Shown here: positions 33,406-42,134 of the stretch, piece after piece
Numbering within the stretch: the stretch's first letter is position 1
Layout: each line of letters opens with the position of its first letter
Source: Porphyromonadaceae bacterium UBA4262
GTDB taxonomy: Bacteria > Bacteroidota > Bacteroidia > Bacteroidales > Muribaculaceae
NCBI GenBank assembly: GCA_002396085.1
Contig: DGWI01000058.1
Location: 1-55,142 of the forward strand
Direction: 5' to 3'
Length of the DNA stretch: 55,142 nucleotides
Translations under genes and position numbers: made by a program
The notes under the pieces: model-generated
What the model was told of the DNA's origin: nothing
What the model saw: the letters and a program-made list of their open reading frames with translations, nothing else
Databases searched by the model: none

Positions 33406-36400
33406 ATGAGACTAAAATTAAAACTACTGACGCTCACCGCATTAGCCTCCATCTCTTGGCTTGGAGTGAACGCACAGAATGCCACAGCCCAGCAGGACTT
33501 GCTCAAAGGCATCAATGTCACTCACGACAAGGCCTGGTATGAACAAGAACAGTTTGACTACAAGTGGGTAGAAAGAAGTACTGGAATTGAAAAAACGAGC
33601 AAACTGACTGACAAGGCTACTGATCCTGATCAGATTATCGCATTGCTCACCAAGGTCTATACCGATAAAAATATCCCTGGCATTTACTATGCTGGTTATG
33701 GCGAGACGAATGGTAGCAATTTGAGCAAGCGCACTCGTCCTGTCTATTATGGTGGCATCGCTGGCGGATGGAATATCGTTGGTACTGCCGACTTGTATAC
33801 CGACTACAATACTTTCAAACCCAAGGAGGAGGGCTACACTGTGTTGTTGGTAGCCGTGAAGTCGACTTGGCAGAAACGATGGGATGATAAAAAAGAGAAA
33901 ATCGTAGACCCGCTATATTTCGACGCTCAAGACCGTGATGCTTTGCGCACATACATTGATGGTTCTATCCAGTATGTGCAATTGCTCACCGATGGCATGC
34001 GACTGAATGAGAATTCCAATGACCCCAACTATCCCGCAGGCACGCTGTTTGTGCTGGGTGATGGTGCTGGATTGGACCGTCTTTGCTTCCTCTCCAAGGG
34101 ACAGGCTCGTGACTCTTACCATGGCGATCGTGCTGATGCGGCAATCTTGGCACCCTTTGGCCGCATGTTTGAGCAGTTCAGCCCCACAAATGGCCAGACT
34201 GACGACGCGTCATCGGACGTGGCCGACTTCTACAAGAAGTTGCAACAGGGTGAGGAGTTCCCCATCCAGCATGACTGTAACTCAGTGATTGATGTGGAGC
34301 ATTTCTTCTCGATGTCTGGTAAGCGTGGTTCTGACCCCAAAAACGTCACAGGCCTCCAGTTCTTTATCCCTGACAAGAGATTGGCATATTGGGAAGATAA
34401 TGGTGAAAAATGGGTATTAGCAAACAGTTGGGTTGGGTTCACTTGTTCGCAGCAGAATGTTTCTTTTGATGGTCGTATAATGAATTACGACTTGGGAACA
34501 TGGCTGAATAATTACTACTTTGGCTGTAATGGAAAAATATATAAAGAAGAAGAGTATTATAATGGGACTTCTTACCTAACCGAAACTAATCTAAAAACTT
34601 TCGATGGCTTCTATGACAACGACCATAATGGTGGTTATGCTGAGTTTGGTCAATATAATCAGGAGTATGGTCCCAAGACTTCTTGGTACCGTATTGACCT
34701 GACTGCCACGCCCGTGTATGTGGGTGAAGGTGAATACGAAGAGCACACCTGGAAGATTGATTTGAGTTGGGAAACTACCATGAAGAAACTCACCGCCGAG
34801 GATTTGGAACAAGAGTTTTGGATCTATGAAGTAAAGCCCGATGGTTCAAAGGTGCGCATTGGTGGTGAGGTTGATGCCGATGGCAATCCTATCTATGGCA
34901 AAGGCGTTAAGCAAACAACTTGGACCATCGAGGACAACTCTGAAGCACTGACTGTTGAGCAATATCAGTCGGGTCGCAAGTTGACCTATATAGTCATCGG
35001 CAAACCTATTGCTGCCACCTATCCTCCCATCCAGTGCTACGAGCCTGCAGATGCCATCATTCCTGGCTATGACAAGCACGAGCGTCTGTCGTTGCAGATT
35101 GGCACCGACTATTACAGCAAGTATTACCCCAACGGCGACAACGACCCGCTTCTTGGCAATGAATACAACCAGTACTGCAACTCTGTCAAGATTGAGAATG
35201 GCATCGGCAACTCAATCTATCAGAATTACTTGACTAACGGAACGAGCATTGAGGTCTATCGTGCCTACAACGACAATGGCAAGACAAACACAATCAGATT
35301 TGCTAATATGGTGTTTGGTGAATGGGAAGCCACACCTGTAACATTCGAAGGCAAACAACGCTATCGTATCCCGTACACCATCTCATACGAAGGCCAGAAG
35401 GGTGATATTCCATTCACAGACAAGAAACAAGTCACTAGTGGCTACTTGTATACCGAAAATGCCGAAAGCCAACCAGCCGAGAATGCGGTTTACTTTGGTA
35501 AAGATGGTCTTGAACTGCTTGACTGCTTCCGTGGTTATACCGCAAATAACGACCATCCCGACAAATATACCTATTATGTCAAGTTTACTGCAGCAATAGA
35601 GTTTGAAATTGACAATGATGGCAACAAATCGAAAGAAGTGAACAGTAACAATGAGGACATCCCCGTGTTCAAGAGCAATTACAGCCTTTACAACAATGGT
35701 TATGTACTCGATCAAGTTGTCAATGACAATAAAAATGATGTGTCTACTTTGCTGCCCGCACACATCACGTTCAATCAGGATGGCACCATTGCAACTGACC
35801 TGAACAAGATCAATGTCACGCTTGACAACAATGCCATGAACCTGATTTATCGCTACGAGTTGTATCGTGACCCGAAGATGGGTCTGGACAAGGCTAAAAA
35901 GATTGCTTACGCCCAATCTACAGGTAATGGCCAGTATGAGGTCAACCAACTCGCCGAAAAGTCAAGCGATATGCAGACTGTTGGAAATACAGAGCCCACA
36001 GCGTACGACTTTATCGACCACAATGCGCTTGAGAGTGCTGGCTCGTATGGCTATGTCCCTGTCATCATGGTTAAGCCGAATGATGAAAATCGTGAAGACT
36101 ACAACACCTATGGTGCCGACATCAAACGTGTGGGTATTCCTAAGTTGGACTTAACTGCAGATGATCCGGAGCGTTCTACATATACTTGGACAACAGACGA
36201 GGCAACTTATGCCTATTATCTCCAGACAATGACAGCCACTGCTACTCTGCCTGACGACAAGAAGTACACTAACATTGGTTGGCGCAACTGGCGAGTTCTT
36301 GATGTTGAGGATGTTAAAGCCATCATTGGTGAGGAATATGACATCACTCGTAATATGAACGGTGGCTTCCTATTTGATGAATATATGCAACAGGATGCTA

Positions 36401-36831
36401 AGCAGAACCCCTACGATGTAGGTGAAAACACTTACAATTGGGGCGAACAGACCAAGCATGATGGCACTAAGATAGTGCTTAATGAAAAGAGAGGTTTGTT
36501 TGGAGCAATAACACCCCTTAATGTCAATGTAGATTATACAGTTCGCTTCTACTATAGCGTTAATAACACTAAGAGTAAGGCTCCACGCGCCGAAGCTGAA
36601 ACACTCACAAGTGAGAATGGTCAGTTCTATGTGGCAGACTACAAAATCACTAAGACACTAACAAGTGATATTATCACTGGTGTTTCTAGCGTGAATCCTG
36701 ACCGCGAGGTGAGTGGTGTGATGTATTACAACACGATGGGTCTGCCTTCGGTGACTCCGTGGCAGGGTGTGAACATCGTGGTGACGCGCTACACCGATGG
36801 CACGACATCGACCACCAAGGTTATCAAGTAA
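33406..36831 (+). CDS. Giant secreted protein with T9SS-like tail, unknown function
   Basis: A 1141-residue protein with a signal peptide (about 1-23, ending GVNAQ). I recognise no catalytic domain. It is rich in Asp, Asn, Tyr and Thr, like extracellular adhesin or matrix proteins. The early part has PVYYGGIAGGWNIVGTADLY and GTLFVLGDGAGLDRL; the rest looks like strings of beta domains. The last 50 residues, ending VNIVVTRYTDGTTSTTKVIK, match the tail of the protein at 18647. Codons in the middle (34400-34700) are markedly richer in A/T than in neighbouring genes. A terminator follows. Transfer or fast divergence is plausible. Confidence 0.82.
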   Translation: MRLKLKLLTLTALASISWLGVNAQNATAQQDLLKGINVTHDKAWYEQEQFDYKWVERSTGIEKTSKLTDKATDPDQIIALLTKVYTDKNIPGIYYAGYGETNGSNLSKRTRPVYYGGIAGGWNIVGTADLYTDYNTFKPKEEGYTVLLVAVKSTWQKRWDDKKEKIVDPLYFDAQDRDALRTYIDGSIQYVQLLTDGMRLNENSNDPNYPAGTLFVLGDGAGLDRLCFLSKGQARDSYHGDRADAAILAPFGRMFEQFSPTNGQTDDASSDVADFYKKLQQGEEFPIQHDCNSVIDVEHFFSMSGKRGSDPKNVTGLQFFIPDKRLAYWEDNGEKWVLANSWVGFTCSQQNVSFDGRIMNYDLGTWLNNYYFGCNGKIYKEEEYYNGTSYLTETNLKTFDGFYDNDHNGGYAEFGQYNQEYGPKTSWYRIDLTATPVYVGEGEYEEHTWKIDLSWETTMKKLTAEDLEQEFWIYEVKPDGSKVRIGGEVDADGNPIYGKGVKQTTWTIEDNSEALTVEQYQSGRKLTYIVIGKPIAATYPPIQCYEPADAIIPGYDKHERLSLQIGTDYYSKYYPNGDNDPLLGNEYNQYCNSVKIENGIGNSIYQNYLTNGTSIEVYRAYNDNGKTNTIRFANMVFGEWEATPVTFEGKQRYRIPYTISYEGQKGDIPFTDKKQVTSGYLYTENAESQPAENAVYFGKDGLELLDCFRGYTANNDHPDKYTYYVKFTAAIEFEIDNDGNKSKEVNSNNEDIPVFKSNYSLYNNGYVLDQVVNDNKNDVSTLLPAHITFNQDGTIATDLNKINVTLDNNAMNLIYRYELYRDPKMGLDKAKKIAYAQSTGNGQYEVNQLAEKSSDMQTVGNTEPTAYDFIDHNALESAGSYGYVPVIMVKPNDENREDYNTYGADIKRVGIPKLDLTADDPERSTYTWTTDEATYAYYLQTMTATATLPDDKKYTNIGWRNWRVLDVEDVKAIIGEEYDITRNMNGGFLFDEYMQQDAKQNPYDVGENTYNWGEQTKHDGTKIVLNEKRGLFGAITPLNVNVDYTVRFYYSVNNTKSKAPRAEAETLTSENGQFYVADYKITKTLTSDIITGVSSVNPDREVSGVMYYNTMGLPSVTPWQGVNIVVTRYTDGTTSTTKVIK

Positions 36832-36897
36832 TGTCAGTAGTTTTATTTGTTGACAATAATAGAATAGATTTGTAATAGTAATAGTTTTTATCAATTG

Positions 36898-36937
36898 TGG
36901 GACTGCCCGACCGTGAGGTTAGGCAGCCCTTGTTTTT
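36898..36937 (+). terminator. Terminator of the giant secreted protein gene
   Basis: Stem gggactgcc (36899-36907) with ggcagccc (36922-36929), a 14-base loop, and a T run (ttgtttttt). The rest of 36832-37021 shows no further feature. Confidence 0.75.
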
Positions 36938-37021
36938 TGCTATCGGGGTCGACGAGTGTGGAGGTTGCTTGCGCATTGGCGCTCAGGGGGGGCGTGCCAG
37001 CCCCTCAATTGGCTGAGTTTT

Positions 37022-37053
37022 TTTGGTAGTTACAGTTTTTTTCTGTAACTTTG
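37022..37053 (+). promoter_or_regulatory. Promoter and candidate operator of the AraC-type gene
   Basis: TTTG (37022-37025), 20-nt spacer, TAACTTTG (37046-37053). An inverted repeat agttacag (37028-37035) and ctgtaact (37043-37050) fills the spacer and overlaps the -7 box. That is a good position for repression, perhaps by the AraC-type protein itself. Confidence 0.7.
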
Positions 37054-37082
37054 CACCGAAAACCGTAATAGATGATGAGAAA

Positions 37083-37976
37083 ATGAAAAAATCAACTGCC
37101 ATACCTGAAATCGACTTACAGAATGCTCCCCGCATCTACGATAAGGTGAACTATGCCGACGACGAGTTGCTGTTCGCCGATAACATCACGTCCATTCCTA
37201 ATCTGGGCAATGTGTTCAAGGTCAACTTCTTCGCCTTTGTCTTTTGCCTCAACGGTGAGTTGACGCTCAACCTCAATGGCACCACACAACACATGAAGCG
37301 CAACGACGGACTGTTTGTCGACACCAACTCGGTGGTCGATCACTACACGCACACCCGTGACTTCAGGTGCGTCATTTGTGCTTTTAACCGAGAGGTGGCA
37401 TTCGACTTTGTCAACAAGAGTCTGTTCGAGACCATGATGCAAATCAAGCAGGAGCCCGTCATGCACTTCAGCCAGGACGAGATCACACTGATGGTCAAGT
37501 ACTATGAACTGGCCAAGTTCAAGATGGAGCATGCCGACCTGAACTTTGGCCGCGAAACCATGATCAGCATTCTGCGGGCCTATATCTACGACATCTTCAG
37601 CAGCATGAGCCGTCACCTCGACATCGGCACGGGCCTCATGCTGCGCCAGGGCGACAAACTCTATCGCAAGTTTGTGGTCATGCTGGCCAACGAAAAGCGG
37701 GCCCGCAGCGTGCAGGCCTATGCCGATGCCCTGTGTGTCTCGCCCAAGTATCTCACCTCAGTATGCCGCCAGCAATCTGGCAAGACAGCCAGCGAGCTCA
37801 TCACGCAGAGTGTGGTGAACCGCATCAAGCAGTTGCTCCTCTATAGCGACATGACCATCAAGGAGATTGCCGCCAGCATGGGCTTTGACAACCTGTCGTT
37901 CTTCGGCAAGTATGTCAAGAAGCACTTTGGTGTCTCGCCCAACAACTATCGCCGCATCAACGGCTATGGCAGCTGA
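37083..37976 (+). CDS. AraC family transcriptional regulator
   Basis: A 297-residue regulator. The N-terminal part (about 30-130) has a cupin-like sensor pattern (FVFCLNGELTLNLNGT, then a DGLFVDTNSVVDH strand). The C-terminal 100 residues are the double HTH of AraC: VQAYADALCVSPKYLTSVCR and IKEIAASMGFDNLSFFGKY, ending KHFGVSPNNYRR. Start at 37083 is chosen because the upstream 20 codons contain the promoter. It is followed by convergent GHL10 and could control it, but the ligand is unknown. Confidence 0.9.
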   Translation: MKKSTAIPEIDLQNAPRIYDKVNYADDELLFADNITSIPNLGNVFKVNFFAFVFCLNGELTLNLNGTTQHMKRNDGLFVDTNSVVDHYTHTRDFRCVICAFNREVAFDFVNKSLFETMMQIKQEPVMHFSQDEITLMVKYYELAKFKMEHADLNFGRETMISILRAYIYDIFSSMSRHLDIGTGLMLRQGDKLYRKFVVMLANEKRARSVQAYADALCVSPKYLTSVCRQQSGKTASELITQSVVNRIKQLLLYSDMTIKEIAASMGFDNLSFFGKYVKKHFGVSPNNYRRINGYGS

Positions 37977-37989
37977 GCCCTCAGGCTCT

Positions 37990-38070
37990 CGTCTAGACAA
38001 CCTTGAAGTTCTAGACTATCTAGACGGTCTAGACTATCTAGAAATTCTAGACAATCTAGACCCTATCCTT
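37990..38070. repeat. TCTAGAC word-repeat spacer, copy 1
   Basis: About eight ctagac/tctaga words in 80 bases between the convergent AraC-type and GHL10 genes. Since ctag is self-complementary, the run can fold on itself in several registers. Related runs at 40764-40797 and 41848-41897 flank the GHL10 and dehydrogenase genes. Confidence 0.7.
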
Positions 38071-38090
38071 TAGCCCCTCGATTCTAGCCC

Positions 38091-40724
38091 CTACTTGCCC
38101 AGCATGACATTGATGACGGCATTGACATCGGTGATGTCGACCATGCCGTCGCCAGTGACATCGGCTTGTAGCATCGAGCCGTCATCCTTGCCCAGCATGA
38201 CGTTGATCACAGCATTGACATCGGCAATGTCGACAATGCCATTGAAGTCAACATCGCCCACAATGCCCACGGGTCGAGTGCCCGCGTGATAGACAAAGGC
38301 AATGACCGGGCAATAATCGGTGGTGCGGCGCACGTTTTCCTCGTCGAGATAGGTCAACTTGGCGCGGGCATAGTAGGTGGTCCCGTCGACCATGAGTTTG
38401 TTGTTCACCTTGAGTTCGCCGGCCGGCTTGGTGCTCTGGCACGAGCCGTCGTTCAGTGTCTCGATGAGGCGTGTGCGGCCCCATGTGGTGGGCGAGGTCG
38501 ACACCTCGTAGGTGTAGGCCACCGCCTCGCTCTGCCGCTGGATGACGATGTAGTCGTCGCTGTAGAGCGCGCCACCATCGACCGGGCATACAAAGCTGGG
38601 CACGGCAAACTGGGTGGTGAACGACACCGCCGGCGAGGTCTGTTGCAGCAAGTTGTGAGTGAGCGAAACCGTGACATAATACTTGCTGCCGGGAGCCAGC
38701 AGCCCCTCGGGCACCGTCAACGTGCCACCTGCAGCACGAGCGGTGTAGACCTCGGTGCCCTGTTGCGGGTGGTCGGTGATGGTGACGGTGGCCTCGGTGA
38801 GGTCGTCGGGCACGTTCCAGGCAATGGTGGGCGTGGTGGATAGCCCGATTTGGCCGTCATAGGGCGCGGTGATGACCAGCAACTGCGGCACGAATGCCCG
38901 ACGCTCGCTCACGCCATTGGCATATCCCTGTCCACCGGCAAGTACCCGCCAGTACTGGGTCTCGCCGCTGGTGAGGTGGGTCATCTGTGCACTCGACAAC
39001 ACAGTGTCGGTGACTGTGATGCGCTCCTTGATCAGGTCGAACGAGGCATCTTGTGCAACCTCGACGGTGTACTGGGTGGCACCGTCGACTGCCTGCCAGC
39101 GAAAGTCAAACGGGTTGTAGAGCGAGGCTCCCGCGGCCGGCTCGAGCAGCACGGGTGAGGGCAGCGGGTCGAGCGCATCACCCAGAAAGACGGGGTCGTA
39201 CTCGTTGCCCACGCGGTCGAGCACGCACACGGCATACTGGTAGTCGGCCAGCAGGTCGGTGGGGATGGTGAAGTGGGTGTCGTAGGTCATGCCCAGCAGG
39301 AACTCGCCCTCGCGGCTAAATTGATCGCGAGCCATGCTGGCCGGGAAGGCATAGACAGTGTATCGCACCCCCTCGTGGCCCTGCCACGAGAGCAGGTCGC
39401 CGTCGATGCTCAGGTCGGTGACCGGACCCGGATCGCTGCCTGCCTTCCAGGGCATGGCAGGTGGCAATGCGGGTCGCTGATAGACCACGCGCTTGAGGTA
39501 GTGGCCGAACGACTCGGCAGCCCCCAGGTTGTAGATGTACCTGGTGCTATAGAAGATTGAGCCCATGGCACCGTCCTCGTTGGTGGTGCGCATCAGTTCG
39601 ACCTCATTGGCATACTCGTCGTAGTCGTTGCTGGCAGTCATCGACGGCTCGGGGTTGTCGCTGCCATAGCTGCTGCTCTTGAGCGACGAGATGCTGTGTG
39701 AGACAAACATGTGTCGCCCGAACTGATGGGCGACACGGTTCCACCAGGGTGCCAATTGGCCATAATCGGCAGCACTGTTGCCGATGTGCCAGTAGATCTG
39801 GGGCGAGATGTAGTCCACACTCTTATCCTCATACCACTGAACCGGGTCGCTGAAGATGCCGTTGTACTGCCAGTCGCTGCCGCTGCTGCGCTCCACGCCG
39901 TGCGAGTCGGCTACGGCCTGGCTGGTGCAAGTCACGCCGGCGGGCGAGATGCCAAATCTCACCTCGGGCCGCTCTTGCTGAATCATGTCGTAGACCGCCT
40001 TGACCATGCGGTTGACGTTGTCGCGCCGCCAGTCACCGATGCTCATGGTGGTGCCACTCTGCTGCCACTCCTGATAGTCGCCTGCACTGCTGTTGCTGGG
40101 TATGCCGTTGGGATAGAAGTAGTCATCGTAGAGGATGCCGTCGACATCATACTTGGTGATGATCTCCTTGCACACATTGACAATGCGCTCGATGACGCGT
40201 GGTTGGGCAGGGTCGAGGATGATGGTCGAGCCGTAGGTGAGCAGCCAGCCATCGTTCTTGAGTTCCTGATCCTGGGGGCAGTTCCAGTCGCTGCCGGTGC
40301 TGAAGCGGTAGGGGTTGACCCATGCGTGGCACTCCATGCCGCGCTTGTGGCACTGCTCGACACAGAATGCCAGCGGATCGAATCCCGGCGTCGCGCCGCG
40401 CGAGCCAGTGAGGTAGCTGGACCAGGGCTCATAGCTCGACTCATACATGGCATCGCACATCGAGCGCACCTGGAAGTTGACGGCGTTGAAGTTGTTGCGA
40501 GCCAGCGAGTCGAGCAGGGTGATGAGTTGTTGTTGCATCGCTGCGGTGGCGGTGGGGCTCGTGCCCCGCGAGTTCTCGTTGGGCCAGTCGAGGCACCACA
40601 CGGTGGCCACCCACGATGAGCGGAATTCACGCTTGGGTTGCGTGAACTGAACGCCCTGGGCAGTCATGCACATCATCAGTGCAGTGGCTACCAGGAAAGA
40701 TTTGAGATTGTTTAGGCTTGTCAT
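38091..40724 (-). CDS. GHL10-type (PF02638) glycoside hydrolase with dockerin-like tail
   Basis: An 877-residue exported enzyme. A signal peptide (about 1-24) is followed by a TIM-barrel of the family 10-like GHL10/YngK type (about 28-420): REFRSSWVATV, FNAVNFQVRSMCDAMYESS, GMECHAWVNPYRF, VDGILYDDYFYPNG and DYISPQIYWHIG. Several Fn3-like domains follow (about 440-810). The last 57 residues carry two copies of a dockerin-like calcium loop (GDVDFNGIVDIADVNAVINV and ADVTGDGMVDITDVNAVINV). Related enzymes act on peptidoglycan-like or bacterial glycans; the substrate is unknown here. Confidence 0.87.
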   Translation of the reverse strand: MTSLNNLKSFLVATALMMCMTAQGVQFTQPKREFRSSWVATVWCLDWPNENSRGTSPTATAAMQQQLITLLDSLARNNFNAVNFQVRSMCDAMYESSYEPWSSYLTGSRGATPGFDPLAFCVEQCHKRGMECHAWVNPYRFSTGSDWNCPQDQELKNDGWLLTYGSTIILDPAQPRVIERIVNVCKEIITKYDVDGILYDDYFYPNGIPSNSSAGDYQEWQQSGTTMSIGDWRRDNVNRMVKAVYDMIQQERPEVRFGISPAGVTCTSQAVADSHGVERSSGSDWQYNGIFSDPVQWYEDKSVDYISPQIYWHIGNSAADYGQLAPWWNRVAHQFGRHMFVSHSISSLKSSSYGSDNPEPSMTASNDYDEYANEVELMRTTNEDGAMGSIFYSTRYIYNLGAAESFGHYLKRVVYQRPALPPAMPWKAGSDPGPVTDLSIDGDLLSWQGHEGVRYTVYAFPASMARDQFSREGEFLLGMTYDTHFTIPTDLLADYQYAVCVLDRVGNEYDPVFLGDALDPLPSPVLLEPAAGASLYNPFDFRWQAVDGATQYTVEVAQDASFDLIKERITVTDTVLSSAQMTHLTSGETQYWRVLAGGQGYANGVSERRAFVPQLLVITAPYDGQIGLSTTPTIAWNVPDDLTEATVTITDHPQQGTEVYTARAAGGTLTVPEGLLAPGSKYYVTVSLTHNLLQQTSPAVSFTTQFAVPSFVCPVDGGALYSDDYIVIQRQSEAVAYTYEVSTSPTTWGRTRLIETLNDGSCQSTKPAGELKVNNKLMVDGTTYYARAKLTYLDEENVRRTTDYCPVIAFVYHAGTRPVGIVGDVDFNGIVDIADVNAVINVMLGKDDGSMLQADVTGDGMVDITDVNAVINVMLGK

Positions 40725-40763
40725 CGTTATTGTGTTGAATAAGTTTAAAAGAATTGTCTTGAA

Positions 40764-40797
40764 GCTCTAGAAAATCTAGAGAGTCTAGAGAATCCAG
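40764..40797. repeat. CTAGA word-repeat spacer, copy 2
   Basis: Four ctctaga/tctaga words in 34 bases between the dehydrogenase gene and GHL10, both on the minus strand. It belongs with the runs at 37990 and 41848. Confidence 0.65.
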
Positions 40798-40800
40798 TTG

Positions 40801-41757
40801 TCAAGAGACGACATTGACGGGGGCACCCTGCTGGAAGGCACGCAGGTTGTCCTCGACAACGCGGATGAGGCGCTTGCGAGCCTCGTCGCTGGCCCAACCG
40901 ATGTGTGGCGTGATGAAGCAGTTGCGCGCCGTGAGCAGCGGGCTGCCGTCGCGTGGCGGCTCCTGGGGCAACACATCAAGCCCTGCGGCGAAGATGCGCT
41001 CCTCGTTGAGCGCGTCGGCCAGCGCCTGCTCGTCGACAAGCATGCCACGGCTGGTGTTGATGAGAATGGCGGTGGGCTTCATCAGCGCCAGGCGCTCACG
41101 GTTGACCAACTGCCGGGTCTCGGGCAGCAAGGGACAATGCAGGCTCACCACGTCGCACTCGGCAAAGACTTGCTCCAGGTCACGGGCGCGGGTCACACCC
41201 TGCGGCAATTGGTCCTGTGACTTGCTGGTATAGGCCATGACGGGCATGTCCATGGCCCGTGCGATGCGTGCCACAGCGCTGCCTATCTGGCCGAAGCCCA
41301 CGATGCCCAGTATCTTGCCCGACAACTCGACCAGGCGCGTGCTGGTGAAACTGAAGTCGGGGCAGCGTCCCCACATGCCGTCGCGCACCTGCAGGGTGTA
41401 GTGATGCGGCATGCAGCAGATGTTGAGCAGGTGAGCCCATGCCAGTTGCGCCACGCTGGGCGTGCTGTAGGCCGGGACATTGGTCACGATGATTCCAAAC
41501 TCGTGTGCGGCAACAACGTCGACATAGTTGTAGCCTGTGGCCAGAATGCCGATGTAGCGCAGTCGCGGCAATTGCTGCATGATTTCGCGCGTGATAATCA
41601 CCTTATTAATTAACAACGCGTCGGCCTCTAGCGAACGCGGTACAATCTGCTCGGGCGTTGAGCGGTCATAGATGATGCAGTCGCCCAGTTGTTGCAGCCC
41701 CGCCCATGACTGGTCGCCGGGGTTGGTGGTGTAGGCATCAAGAAATACGATCTTCAT
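40801..41757 (-). CDS. D-2-hydroxyacid dehydrogenase (glycerate dehydrogenase-like)
   Basis: A 318-residue NAD-dependent dehydrogenase. The Rossmann motif GFGQIG is at 154-159. The catalytic Arg is in INTSRGMLVD, the Glu lies before the distal block, and the His is in FITPHIGWAS. LHCPLLPETRQLVN is the usual hinge block. It reduces or oxidises a 2-hydroxy acid such as glycerate or hydroxypyruvate; the exact substrate is open. Start at 41757 is the family start (MKIVFLDAYT); the 27 codons upstream cover a word repeat. Confidence 0.92.
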   Translation of the reverse strand: MKIVFLDAYTTNPGDQSWAGLQQLGDCIIYDRSTPEQIVPRSLEADALLINKVIITREIMQQLPRLRYIGILATGYNYVDVVAAHEFGIIVTNVPAYSTPSVAQLAWAHLLNICCMPHHYTLQVRDGMWGRCPDFSFTSTRLVELSGKILGIVGFGQIGSAVARIARAMDMPVMAYTSKSQDQLPQGVTRARDLEQVFAECDVVSLHCPLLPETRQLVNRERLALMKPTAILINTSRGMLVDEQALADALNEERIFAAGLDVLPQEPPRDGSPLLTARNCFITPHIGWASDEARKRLIRVVEDNLRAFQQGAPVNVVS

Positions 41758-41847
41758 CTTGGAGAAATTGAAAATTGAGAATTGAGAATGTAGGGATACG
41801 GCGTACGCTATCAGAAGGTAACAACCGAACTCCTGCAACTATCTAAC

Positions 41848-41897
41848 TACTATCTAGTGCGTCTAGCGAATCTAGAAAATCTAGAAAACCTAGAGCC
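41848..41897. repeat. CTAGA word-repeat spacer, copy 3
   Basis: About six words such as gtctagcgaa, tctagaaaa and cctagag in the 377-base divergent spacer between the dehydrogenase gene and secDF. A separate attgaaaattgagaattgag run lies at 41763-41787. Confidence 0.65.
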
Positions 41898-41993
41898 TCT
41901 TGTGAGTTTGCAAAATTAGGGAAAATAATTGGAATTTGGATAGTGAAAATCAAAAACTTGAAAATTTTATTTTCTCACATCAAGAAATTGTTG

Positions 41994-42134
41994 TACATTT
42001 GCAGGCTGAAAACTTGTGTATGTGGGCATTAAGACCAACCCAGGGCTTCCAAGGTGACTCTTAAAGCACACACTCACAGGTTGTTATGCTTATTAATGAA
42101 ACAAATTAAAAACAAATAACTAACAATTCTAGAA
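41994..42134 (+). promoter_or_regulatory. secDF promoter box and leader with short upstream frame
   Basis: TACATTTG at 41994-42001 is the likely -7 box; the -33 element is weak. The leader of about 125 bases contains a 14-codon open frame (42020-42064, MWALRPTQGFQGDS). The bases around its start (42013-42027) can pair with those just after its stop (42066-42080, about 11 of 15). It may sense translation or export, but that is inference. Confidence 0.45.

Noticed and set aside
36846..36872. TAGATTTG promoter-like box after the giant protein gene
   Set aside because: The TTTG is only 15 bases upstream, and the following hairpin is explained as the gene's terminator.
38091..38270. Evidence for a cellulosome
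   Set aside because: A single dockerin-like tail without a scaffoldin or cohesin in the window is not enough.
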